NCBI GenBank assembly: GCA_028679405.1
Contig: JAJRBP010000289.1
Location: forward strand, 1 to 12,536
Reading direction: 5' to 3'
From: Methanoregulaceae archaeon
Lineage (GTDB): Archaea > Halobacteriota > Methanomicrobia > Methanomicrobiales > Methanospirillaceae
DNA: 12,536 nt
Positions 5,252 through 11,857 of this stretch are shown here, in pieces. The stretch's first letter is position 1. Every line of letters begins with the position of its first letter. The notes under the pieces are model-generated. The model saw nothing but the letters and a program-made list of their open reading frames with translations, did not search any database and had not been told where the DNA came from. Position numbers and translations under genes: made by a program.

Positions 5252-7156
5252 ATGGACGATGATCAAACGGAAACGGGAGGATATCGTGAATTCCTGGTGT
5301 TCGCTTTTGTGCCTCTTATCGTCGGGGTTCTCATCATCGTCAGCTGGATGATCTCATTCTTCCAGCTCGTTCCATTTTATGTGAGCGGAGGCGTTGCCCT
5401 TGCCGCGACACTCTTCGGGGGATACACCAGATTTGTCTCTGGTTTCCGGGATATATACCGGCGGAAGATTACCGTCAACGTGTTCGTGACCGTCGCCCTG
5501 ATCGCGACTATCCTGGTCGGGCAGTTCCTTTCGGCCGCCCTCATCGTGTTCATCATGGCGACCGTGGGGGCGTTCGAATCGTATACCCTCGACAAGACCA
5601 GGAAGAATATCCGGGGGCTCCTTGACTTTGCTCCGAAGATGGCAACAGTCCGTCGCGGCACAGAAGAAGTGACCATACCTGCCGCCGATGTCCGGATAAA
5701 TGACACTGTCGTGATCAGGCCGGGGGAACGTATTCCGGTGGATGGCGTTGTGGTATCCGGAGCGAGCAGCGTGAACCAGGCCCCGATCACCGGAGAATCG
5801 ATACCGGTCGAAAAGATGCAAGGCAGCGAGGTGTTCAGCGCAACGATGAACGAGACCGGCCACCTCGAGGTCCGGACAACCCGGGTTGGTGAAGACACGA
5901 CCCTCGCCCGGATCGTCCACCTCGTCGAAGGGGCTCAAGGTACACGGGCACCTATCCAGGGCATCGCTGACCGGTTCACGACCTGGTTTCTCCCGGCCGT
6001 CATCGTTATCGGCATTATCGGGTATCTTCTCTCCGGGCAGGTCCTTGTCTTTGTCTCTGTCCTGCTTGTCGCCTGCCCCTGTGCCTTCGCGATCGCCACA
6101 CCGACTGCGGTCACCGCCGGGATATCCAACCTTGCACGCCGGGGTGTTCTCATCAAGGGCGGGAGTTTCCTCGAGAATGCAGGAAAACTCGACACCCTCC
6201 TCGTAGACAAGACCGGGACGTTCACCCTTGGTATGCCGAAGGTTGTTGCCGTAGTCCCGGTCGCAGGGCAACGGGAGGAGGAAGTGGTCCTCTTCGCCGC
6301 GACCGGAGAAAAGTTCTCCGAGCATCCCCTCGCCGGGGCGATCCTCACCGCAGCCCGTGAATGGAATCTTTCTGTCCCTGATCCCGATGAATTTAAGAGT
6401 GAAACAGGAATGGGAATTACCGCACGGTCAGGTGACCACACCCTCATCGTTGGAAAACCGGAACTGGTCGCTGCAAAAGGTATCGTTCTGGACGAGCGCA
6501 TGCAAACCCTCATCGCAGAGCAGACGGATCTTGGGAGGACCGCGATCCTTGTCGCCCGGGATTCATCTGTCGTGGGCCTGGTTGCCATTGCAGACGAGAT
6601 CCGCCCGGGGACAAGGGAGGCCGTCGCAGCGCTGAAGCAGATGGGCGTGAAGAACATCACCATGCTCACCGGGGATAACCCGACGGTCGCAAAGGCAGTC
6701 AGCACGGCGATCGGGATCGACGGGTTCCAGGCAAACCTCCTCCCCGAGCAGAAACTCGGTATCGTGGGGAAACTGCAGGATGAAGGTCAGCTCGTGGGGA
6801 TGATCGGGGACGGCATCAACGACGCTCCCGCCCTTGCGAAGGCAGATGTCGGTATTGCGATGGGGGCGTCCGGCACCGATGTCGCGATCGAGACCGCGGA
6901 CGTGACCCTGATGAAGGATGACCTCTGGCAGTTCGTTGACTTCCTGTGGATGTCGAAGAAGGTCATCCGCCGGATCAAGATCAACATCGGGCTTTCCATG
7001 GTGTACAATGTGATCGGGCTCCTGCTCGGGGTCCAGGCGCTGCTTTCGCCCATTACGGCGACGATCTACCAGGAAGCGGGCTGTATCTCGGTCGTGTTCA
7101 GCTCGACTCTCCTCCTGTGGGCAAACCCGGGGTACAGCCACCCGGCAACAAAATAA
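5252..7156 (+). CDS. P1B-type heavy-metal-transporting ATPase without N-terminal metal-binding domain
   Basis: A 634-residue membrane ATPase. In order: two N-terminal membrane hairpins (about 13-105), actuator domain with TGES (180-183), CPC in transmembrane helix 6 (Cys275, Cys277), phosphorylation site DKTGT (Asp319), SEHPL in the nucleotide domain (His358), MLTGDNP, hinge GDGINDAPAL (520-529), and two final helices with YN (585-586) and QEAGCISVVFSS (607-618). CPC marks transition-metal pumps of the Cu(I)/Zn(II) groups. The last helix has neither the MSxSS of Cu(I) pumps nor the usual Zn(II) pattern, and it carries an extra Cys611, so the cargo cannot be called. No heavy-metal-associated domain or His-rich tail is present. 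AAGAGGT lies 10 bases before the ATG. It probably works with the 51-residue cysteine protein encoded just upstream. Confidence 0.93.
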   Translation: MDDDQTETGGYREFLVFAFVPLIVGVLIIVSWMISFFQLVPFYVSGGVALAATLFGGYTRFVSGFRDIYRRKITVNVFVTVALIATILVGQFLSAALIVFIMATVGAFESYTLDKTRKNIRGLLDFAPKMATVRRGTEEVTIPAADVRINDTVVIRPGERIPVDGVVVSGASSVNQAPITGESIPVEKMQGSEVFSATMNETGHLEVRTTRVGEDTTLARIVHLVEGAQGTRAPIQGIADRFTTWFLPAVIVIGIIGYLLSGQVLVFVSVLLVACPCAFAIATPTAVTAGISNLARRGVLIKGGSFLENAGKLDTLLVDKTGTFTLGMPKVVAVVPVAGQREEEVVLFAATGEKFSEHPLAGAILTAAREWNLSVPDPDEFKSETGMGITARSGDHTLIVGKPELVAAKGIVLDERMQTLIAEQTDLGRTAILVARDSSVVGLVAIADEIRPGTREAVAALKQMGVKNITMLTGDNPTVAKAVSTAIGIDGFQANLLPEQKLGIVGKLQDEGQLVGMIGDGINDAPALAKADVGIAMGASGTDVAIETADVTLMKDDLWQFVDFLWMSKKVIRRIKINIGLSMVYNVIGLLLGVQALLSPITATIYQEAGCISVVFSSTLLLWANPGYSHPATK

Positions 7157-7162
7157 TTTTTT
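7157..7162 (+). terminator. Oligo-T terminator after the ATPase gene
   Basis: Six T residues follow the TAA stop codon directly. Archaeal RNA polymerase commonly ends at such T-runs without a hairpin. The next gene has its own A/T-rich promoter, which supports a transcript end here. Confidence 0.45.
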
Positions 7163-7244
7163 GGAATTGGAAACAAATGAGATCACCGGAAGATTTCAGG
7201 TCTGCGAAGAATACCTGGTAACTTCTGCACCGGAGTAACGGATC

Positions 7245-7256
7245 CTTCATATTTAC
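7245..7256 (+). promoter_or_regulatory. Putative promoter of the C39-like peptidase gene
   Basis: CTTCATATTTAC resembles an archaeal TATA region about 30 bases before the ATG at 7280. The predicted start site is close to the AGGGGC ribosome-binding site (7268-7273), so the leader would be very short. No TTCA-N8-TGAA palindrome is present, so this gene seems to be outside the candidate ArsR regulon. Confidence 0.35.
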
Positions 7257-7279
7257 ACCAAAAAAACAGGGGCAGAATT

Positions 7280-7906
7280 ATGCAACCTGAGTACGGATCG
7301 TCAATCCATCTGGATATTCCCTTTTACCGGCAGCATTTTAACTTCACGTGCGGCCCGGCCTGCCTGATGATGGCGATGAAGTACTTCGATCCCGGCATCC
7401 CGCTCGGAAAGGAGGTGGAGATCGACCTCTGGAGGGAAGGAAACCTTGTTGCAGTCCTCGGAACAAGCAGGTACGGTCTGGCGTATTCCGGGGCTGTCCG
7501 TGGGTTTTCTACCGGAGTCACCAGTAATACCGGCGGAGTGGACTTTGTTGACAGGATTGTTCCGCCGCTCAGCGGACCTGATATGCAGATGCTCATGAAC
7601 CATTTTTACGAAAGGAGGACCAGATGCAGAAAACTGGGTGTCCGGGAAAAACAGGAAACGATCACCGGAAACACTATCCTGAAATCTCTTTCCCTGGGAC
7701 ATGTGCCCCTGCTGGTGACAAATTCCTCGTTTTTCTGCAAAGAAGACCTGCCTCACTGGGTTACGGTGACCGGCATCGATGACAAATTTTTACATTTTTT
7801 TGATCCACTCGATACAAGACCACGAAAAAGGAAGATCGGGTTGCCGGCCCTCCGGGAGTTCGTCGGGTTCCATGGCGCTCAATCCATGGTGGAGGTCTGG
7901 AAATGA
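7280..7906 (+). CDS. Stand-alone C39-like cysteine peptidase
   Basis: A 208-residue protein with a papain-like C39 fold: FTCGPACLMMAM with the presumed catalytic Cys24, LPHWVTVTGID with His159, and FFDPLD with Asp175. C39 peptidases usually remove double-glycine leaders from secreted peptides as a domain of an ABC exporter; this one is free-standing, with no membrane segment or signal peptide, and may instead be a peptidase or transferase of the C39-like group. Four further cysteines or so occur (for example Cys28 and the Cys in RTRCRK). It is convergent with a two-gene ABC-2 exporter, but no small double-glycine peptide gene is evident nearby. Whether it belongs to the arsenic island or is just a neighbour cannot be told. 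Confidence 0.8.
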   Translation: MQPEYGSSIHLDIPFYRQHFNFTCGPACLMMAMKYFDPGIPLGKEVEIDLWREGNLVAVLGTSRYGLAYSGAVRGFSTGVTSNTGGVDFVDRIVPPLSGPDMQMLMNHFYERRTRCRKLGVREKQETITGNTILKSLSLGHVPLLVTNSSFFCKEDLPHWVTVTGIDDKFLHFFDPLDTRPRKRKIGLPALREFVGFHGAQSMVEVWK

Positions 7907-7987
7907 CAATTCTTTATCGCAATAACTTATGAGGGGCAACGACCCGCGAAAAAATGATCGCCAAAGTCTTCCGTCGGGTTACCCATC

Positions 7988-8030
7988 AAATCTCCAGCAG
8001 CAGTCCTTTCTGTTACATCTTCTTCGGCAT
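7988..8030. repeat. Duplicated 43-base segment, outer copy
   Basis: This stretch matches 8057-8099 in 35 of 43 positions by my count. On the minus strand it would encode the ending MPKKM-stop, parallel to the MPKRM-stop of the ABC permease. It looks like an old tandem duplication of the gene end or a remnant of a second permease copy. Confidence 0.6.
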
Positions 8031-8056
8031 GAGCCTTACGACAAGGTGCTTTCCCC

Positions 8057-8099
8057 GGATGTCCAGGAGCAATCCTTTGTGTCACATCCTCTTCGGCAT
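8057..8099. repeat. Duplicated 43-base segment, copy at the permease 3' end
   Basis: The partner of 7988-8030, with the copies offset by 69 bases. It covers the last six codons of the ABC permease (MPKRM and stop) and about 25 bases beyond. Mismatches are spread evenly, so the duplication is not recent. Confidence 0.6.
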
Positions 8100-8837
8100 A
8101 GTCCTCTTATGCAGGTACATCGTCACTGCCGTGAACGCTGCCGTGAAAACCGCAAGTGCACTGATATCGACAGGCACAGGGAAAAAGTGGGCATCGGTGA
8201 ACGAGTACCGCACGAGATCGGTGAAATAGGTGAGCGGGGAGCATGCCGCGAGGCCCAGCCCCCATGGCGGCATCTGATCGAGCGGGATGAAGATGCCGGA
8301 AATGAAGACGAGCGGGAACTTGATCAGCGAGGAGAGCATCATTATGTTCGACGGCACATTCGTCGGCGGCACCGCAAGCAGCATCCCGATCGCAGAGAAG
8401 CAGCATGCGGCAAGGAATATCGCAACAAGGAGCGTGATGCCGTGGAGGAGTGGGAGGCCGAGCGCCAGCCCGATAACGACGGTCACCAGCGTGATCCCGA
8501 TGCCAAAGAGGATCGATGCGGTCATGTCGCCAAAGACGATTGCCTCGATCGTAATGGGGCAGGAGGCAAGCCGCTCGAGGGTCTTTGCCTGCCCTTCCCA
8601 CGGGAAGATGGCGGGCGAAACTGCGGTCGCTGTGAAAAAGAGGGTCATCCCGACCAGTCCGGAAACAAGAAACGCAAGCGGGAGCTGCCTGCTCCCCATG
8701 AGGAAGGCAAGGAAAAGAAAGACCGGCATGAAGATCCCGAAGATGAGCACTGGTCCCTTGAAGTAGTAGATGCGGATATCTTTCTTCGCGATCGCCCATG
8801 ACCGCCGCACCTGTTCGATAAAGGATGCCGGGTTCAT
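8082..8837 (-). CDS. ABC-2 type transporter permease
   Basis: A 251-residue permease with about six membrane helices and the ABC-2 layout: a cytosolic N-terminal helix (IEQVRRSWAIAKKDIRIYY), a first span, the loop FPWEGQAKTLERLASCPI that contacts the ATPase, and a C-terminal block around FISGIFIPLDQMPPWGLGLAACSPLTYFTDLVRY. This is the DrrB/NodJ-like pattern of drug, lipid or polysaccharide exporters. Its ATG overlaps the ATPase stop (ATGA), so the pair forms one exporter. The final residues HKRTMPKRM lie in a segment duplicated just downstream. Cargo is unknown; multidrug or antimicrobial peptide export is the default inference. Confidence 0.92.
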   Translation of the reverse strand: MNPASFIEQVRRSWAIAKKDIRIYYFKGPVLIFGIFMPVFLFLAFLMGSRQLPLAFLVSGLVGMTLFFTATAVSPAIFPWEGQAKTLERLASCPITIEAIVFGDMTASILFGIGITLVTVVIGLALGLPLLHGITLLVAIFLAACCFSAIGMLLAVPPTNVPSNIMMLSSLIKFPLVFISGIFIPLDQMPPWGLGLAACSPLTYFTDLVRYSFTDAHFFPVPVDISALAVFTAAFTAVTMYLHKRTMPKRM

Positions 8838-9763
8838 GGTCCTGTCACCTCGGTAAGCCTCAGGAATGCATCGTCAAGCGATGGGGCGAGCGTGTTCAGT
8901 GTGACAATCGAGGCGGCGTTCTGCTGGCTGAAGGCGACCAGGGACCGGATCACTTCGTACTGGTTATCAGCGGTTAACTGCCATTTGTCCCCGGTCCGGT
9001 TCACGCCGGTAACCCCGGGAATTCCTTCAAGCGCATCCCCCGGCACCTCACGGTCGAAGCTTACTTCTATACGATGCACCCGTTCGATCGCCATCTTGAG
9101 CTTCTCGGGGGCATCGATTGCGACGATACTTCCGCCCCGGATAATACCAACCCGATGGCAAAGCCGGTTCGCCTCCTCCATATTGTGCGTGGTGAGAAAG
9201 ATAGTCGTCCCCTGCCGGTTCAGGTCCCGGAGCAGGGCAAGGATCATCTGGGTGCTCTGCACGTCGAGACCGCTCGTGGGTTCGTCCAGGAAGAGGAGTT
9301 TTGGTTCATGGAGCAGCGACATGGCGAGGATGAGCCGCTGCTTCATGCCCTTCGAATATGCCTGCACTTTCTGGTCTTTGCGTTCGAAAAGACCCAGCAT
9401 CCCGAGCAGGTCGGATGAGCGTTGCATCGCCCGGGTGCGTTCAAGCCCGTACAGTTCGCCCATCAGCATCAGGTTCTGCCATGCGGTGAGATCGGTATAG
9501 GCGTTCGAAGTCTCCGGCACCACCCCGAATCCCTGCTTTGCCAGAACCGGGTCGGACCTGATGTCGTGCCCGAGGACCGTTGCTGTACCGGCATCGGGAA
9601 GGATGACGCCGGTCAGCATCCGGGTGGTAGTGGTCTTGCCTGCACCATTCGGACCGAGGAAGCCAAAGATCTCTCCCTCATCGACATCGAATGAAACATG
9701 GTCAACCGCGGTATTGCTGCCAAATACCTTCGTCAGGTCTGAAGCGCGGATCATGACGGTCAT
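8834..9763 (-). CDS. ABC transporter ATP-binding protein
   Basis: A 309-residue ATPase of the DrrA/CcmA group. Walker A GPNGAGKT (37-44), the signature YSKGMKQR (a KG variant of the usual SGGQ), Walker B LLFLDEPTSGLD and the switch histidine in TTHNMEEA are all present. The last 80-90 residues (from about VHRIEVSFDREV) form the accessory domain common in this group. ATG at 9763 is preceded by AGGAG about 7 bases upstream; the internal Met4 is less likely. It is the first gene of a two-gene unit with the permease and energises it from the cytosol. No clear TATA box or TTCA-N8-TGAA element was found upstream. Confidence 0.95.
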   Translation of the reverse strand: MTVMIRASDLTKVFGSNTAVDHVSFDVDEGEIFGFLGPNGAGKTTTTRMLTGVILPDAGTATVLGHDIRSDPVLAKQGFGVVPETSNAYTDLTAWQNLMLMGELYGLERTRAMQRSSDLLGMLGLFERKDQKVQAYSKGMKQRLILAMSLLHEPKLLFLDEPTSGLDVQSTQMILALLRDLNRQGTTIFLTTHNMEEANRLCHRVGIIRGGSIVAIDAPEKLKMAIERVHRIEVSFDREVPGDALEGIPGVTGVNRTGDKWQLTADNQYEVIRSLVAFSQQNAASIVTLNTLAPSLDDAFLRLTEVTGP

Positions 9764-9936
9764 ATTTTTCTCCTGTTTCTAGATATCATCCTGATCCCTG
9801 AAGGACCATCCTCAGTGTGCATCGGATTCCCCGTATCCTATCCTTCCCGACCCGGGACAAGACACAGGAGATTACACGTGATGCACTGTCGTCCCCGAGT
9901 TGATCATCCCCTCGCTTTTTCCCGGAAATCAGCTGC

Positions 9937-9953
9937 TTCAAAAAATCTTTAAC
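9937..9953 (+). promoter_or_regulatory. Putative promoter of arsFG with degenerate operator
   Basis: TTCA (9937-9940), eight A/T-rich bases, TTAA (9949-9952). TCTTTAA may serve as TATA element with a start near 9975, giving a leader of about 40 bases. The spacing equals that of the operators at the left end, but one arm is TTAA as at 4968-4983. The rest of the 250-base interval 9764-10016 shows no gene I can support. Tentative. Confidence 0.35.
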
Positions 9954-10016
9954 CACTCGTGCCCTATCACCATTCACGGATATTCGACAGATCAAGTACT
10001 ATCAGGGACGTTTTCG

Positions 10017-10490
10017 ATGAGATCCTGGCTACTCCTGTCAGTCGCGATCGTCGCGATCGCCATCATGTTGACGGCCGGCTGCGTGAATGAACAGACCTCC
10101 GGGCAGAATTCAACTGTTCCAGAGAGCGCGGTCCAGGCATCAGGCCAGGTTACGAAGGTCGAGGTGTTCCACTTCCACCCGACCAGGCAGTGCGTTTCCT
10201 GTAAGGCCGTCGGAGACCTTGCAGGGGAGACCGTGAATACTTCGTTTGTCCCGGAACTTGCATCAGGGAAACTGGTATTCAGGCATATCAACTACCAGCT
10301 CCCTGAAAATGCAGCCCTTGTCAAAATTTACGGGGTGACCGGATCTTCGCTCATGATCGGGGTGTACACTCCGGAAGGGTTCCACAAAGAGGAGAACCTG
10401 AAGGTCTGGTATAAGATCGGAAATAAAGAAGAATACATGAGTTACCTGAAAGGAGTAATCGAACGGAGGCTTGCGGGAGACCTCTCGTAG
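10017..10490 (+). CDS. arsF: ArsF-family thioredoxin-like lipoprotein
   Basis: A 157-residue protein from ATG at 10017, chosen because it gives a clean lipoprotein signal: a positive start, a hydrophobic stretch, and LTAGC with Cys22 as lipid anchor; AGGGACG lies upstream. A longer frame from 9900 lacks this logic. After a Ser/Thr-rich linker (24-44) comes a thioredoxin-like domain: VEVFHFHPTRQCVSCKAV with the redox pair Cys59-Cys62. This matches the family named nitrophenyl compound nitroreductase subunit ArsF. Described arsEFG clusters reduce aromatic nitro-arsenicals such as roxarsone and export the product. The protein should face the outside of the cell membrane, beside ArsG, whose gene starts at the very next base after this stop. 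Confidence 0.85.
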   Translation: MRSWLLLSVAIVAIAIMLTAGCVNEQTSGQNSTVPESAVQASGQVTKVEVFHFHPTRQCVSCKAVGDLAGETVNTSFVPELASGKLVFRHINYQLPENAALVKIYGVTGSSLMIGVYTPEGFHKEENLKVWYKIGNKEEYMSYLKGVIERRLAGDLS

Positions 10491-11207
10491 ATGGACCTTT
10501 TTTCCTTCATGGAGGCGATGGGCGGGAGCGAGCTTGCTCTTATCGCGGCTTTTTTCATCGGCCTCATGATGGCGTTCTCCCCCTGTACCCTGGCAAACAA
10601 CATCGCCGCCGTCGCATTCATCGCGAAGAAGATGGGGAGCGGGCGTTACACCGTCCTGGTGGGGACGGTCTATACCATCGGCCGGATGTGCACGTATGTC
10701 GCGGTTGCTTCGATCATCGTGCTCCTTGGCCTGAATATCCAGGATATGGCGCTTGGTCTCCAGCAGTACGGGGCGCTGCTGATCGGCCCCGTCTGTATCA
10801 TTATCGGGGTCCTCCTCCTCGGGATCCTTCCGCTCGACCGTTTCGTCCCGAAAAATCCGCTGCAGGGACTGTCCGGGCGTCTGGCTGAAAAAGGGTATCT
10901 TGGCAGCTTCCTGATCGGTGTAATTTTTGCCCTCACCTTCTGCCCGTTTTCAGCAGTGCTGTATTTCGGGATGCTCATCCCGCTCGCCCTCCGGGAAGGA
11001 GACGCTCTCGTGATACCGGCAGTTTTCGCCATTGCGACCGGGCTTCCGGTGATCGTGTTCTCGTTCCTCCTTGTCTCCGGGATGTCAAGGCTCGGGCAGG
11101 CCATGAAGCGCATCGGGTCAATCGAGAAGTGGATGCGATGGGGTGTCGCAGTCCTTTTCATCGCGATAGGGGTTTATTATGTAGTCCTTGCTCTGGCACC
11201 GGCATAA
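10491..11207 (+). CDS. arsG: ArsG-family / CcdA-like membrane protein
   Basis: A 238-residue, six-span membrane protein with the CcdA/DsbD core: FSPCTLANN (Cys32) in the first helix and TFCPFSAVLYFG (Cys151) in the fourth. In CcdA these two cysteines carry thiol electrons across the membrane. The closest named family is the ArsG aromatic arsenical efflux permease, and the gene follows arsF without a gap (TAG then ATG), as in arsEFG clusters. Two further cysteines (Cys67, Cys102) lie in membrane helices. The retained CcdA pair leaves two readings: an exporter of trivalent aromatic arsenicals, or an electron conduit from cytosolic thioredoxin to the lipoprotein ArsF. The sequence alone does not decide. 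Confidence 0.88.
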   Translation: MDLFSFMEAMGGSELALIAAFFIGLMMAFSPCTLANNIAAVAFIAKKMGSGRYTVLVGTVYTIGRMCTYVAVASIIVLLGLNIQDMALGLQQYGALLIGPVCIIIGVLLLGILPLDRFVPKNPLQGLSGRLAEKGYLGSFLIGVIFALTFCPFSAVLYFGMLIPLALREGDALVIPAVFAIATGLPVIVFSFLLVSGMSRLGQAMKRIGSIEKWMRWGVAVLFIAIGVYYVVLALAPA

Positions 11208-11373
11208 CCGTCACCGGCGGGACAGATCTTTTGATGTTTCCGGGCTGATCCGGGCTCCTGAATCCTGAAAGGTCCGGATTCACCCGCACAGTGGCCCTGA
11301 ACGTTCCCTGATCCAGGTTCGCATACTGCACGTTCAGACCGGATTCATTGAAAATGGATATCAATTAAAAACG

Positions 11374-11387
11374 AAAATTATAAGTAG
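11374..11387 (+). promoter_or_regulatory. Archaeal promoter of the structured RNA region
   Basis: GAAAATTATAAGTA matches a BRE/TATA arrangement well. A start about 25 bases past the box would lie near 11400-11408, exactly where the closing stem of the predicted RNA begins. The interval 11208-11373 before it holds nothing I can support. Confidence 0.55.
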
Positions 11388-11399
11388 AATAAACGCTAT

Positions 11400-11763
11400 G
11401 CAGGGTACGCCTCAAGAGGAAGGGGCTCGAGGGATGCACTACCGGGTGCGATGAGTCTGCGAGGTCCGGACGGCGAAGGATCTTCAGGCGACCAGGAAAC
11501 CGCATCAGGGTAGCCGACCAGGTGCCGCAGGTACTATCCTGCCGTACCCGGGTGAGGCCGCAGGTCCAAACGGCGAAAGACCTGTGACCGGAAAAGACGC
11601 CGGGAATACGGGGCCGGACAGATAAACCGGGGTAAACCTGCCGTTGCCAGGGTGATCTGCGGGCATAAACAGCGGAATGCCTGCGGATGCGACAAAGTAT
11701 ACGCCTGGCACCGGGGCTGATTCGTGTCCCGCGATACGGGTCTCTCCTTTGGGGCACCCTTGC
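11400..11763 (+). ncRNA. Candidate structured non-coding RNA of about 365 nucleotides, no known family
   Basis: The 650 bases between arsG and the next gene hold no convincing protein gene but many strong stems. The ends pair: GCAGGGT (11400-11406) and GCC (11409-11411) with GGC and ACCCTTGC (11753-11763). Inside are TGCACT/GGTGCG (11435-11450), GAGGTCC/GGATCTTC (11461-11485), an 11-position stem with one mismatch (11521-11531 with 11538-11548), CAGGTC/GACCTG (11561-11584), GCCAGG/CCTGGC (11646-11651 with 11704-11709) enclosing a ten-pair stem (11657-11666 with 11677-11686), and CCCG/CGGG (11728-11740). Two hairpins share the loop ACGGCGAA. A promoter precedes it and a hairpin follows. I looked for RNase P, SRP and cobalamin-riboswitch motifs and did not find them. 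Strand is inferred from the promoter. Confidence 0.5.
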
Positions 11764-11781
11764 TTTTGGGATTTCCCAAAA
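11764..11781. terminator. Hairpin at the end of the structured RNA region
   Basis: TTTTGGG (11764-11770), ATTT loop, CCCAAAA (11775-11781): a perfect seven-pair stem that begins one base after the closing helix of the RNA candidate. It may end or protect the transcript. No long T-run follows on the plus strand. Confidence 0.4.
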
Positions 11782-11820
11782 ACCGCCTGACTTTTCTGGT
11801 TCGCGTGCACCGGATACCTG

Positions 11821-11842
11821 TTTAATGCATCAGCAGGCTGAT
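11821..11842 (+). promoter_or_regulatory. Putative promoter and inverted repeat before the C_GCAxxG gene
   Basis: TTTAATGC (11821-11828) may be a TATA box. It is followed at once by ATCAGC-AG-GCTGAT (11829-11842), a perfect inverted repeat between the box and the expected start site near 11849. That position suits an operator, but the sequence differs from the TTCA-N8-TGAA element, so another regulator would be involved. Confidence 0.35.
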
Positions 11843-11857
11843 ATATGAGGGAAGATC

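Noticed and set aside
5354..6325. Long minus-strand frame opposite the ATPase
   Set aside because: An antisense shadow: the plus strand encodes every P-type ATPase motif in order.
7929..8801. Plus-strand frame of 290 codons over the ABC permease
   Set aside because: Extremely rich in charged residues with no domain; the minus strand gives a coherent ABC-2 membrane protein overlapping its ATPase gene by ATGA.
9900..10016. Longer N-terminus for ArsF from the ATG at 9900
   Set aside because: It would bury the lipoprotein signal (ending LTAGC) 39 residues inside the protein and would place the presumed promoter within coding sequence.
11158..11364. Minus-strand frame of 68 codons after arsG
   Set aside because: It begins with a weak TTG start without ribosome-binding site, overlaps the 3' end of arsG by 50 bases, and resembles no family I know. 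It could be a gene fragment, but the evidence is too thin.
11400..11763. RNase P RNA, SRP RNA or a cobalamin riboswitch as the identity of the structured region
   Set aside because: The size and paired ends fit RNase P, but the GAGGAAAGTCC and ACAGAA core elements are absent; the SRP GGAAG..AGCAG loop and cobalamin box were also not found by eye. A covariance-model search would settle it.
11365..11810. Minus-strand frames across the structured RNA region
   Set aside because: They are Arg/Pro-rich or Pro/Gly-rich with irregular composition and no start signals, as expected from reading through GC-rich hairpins.
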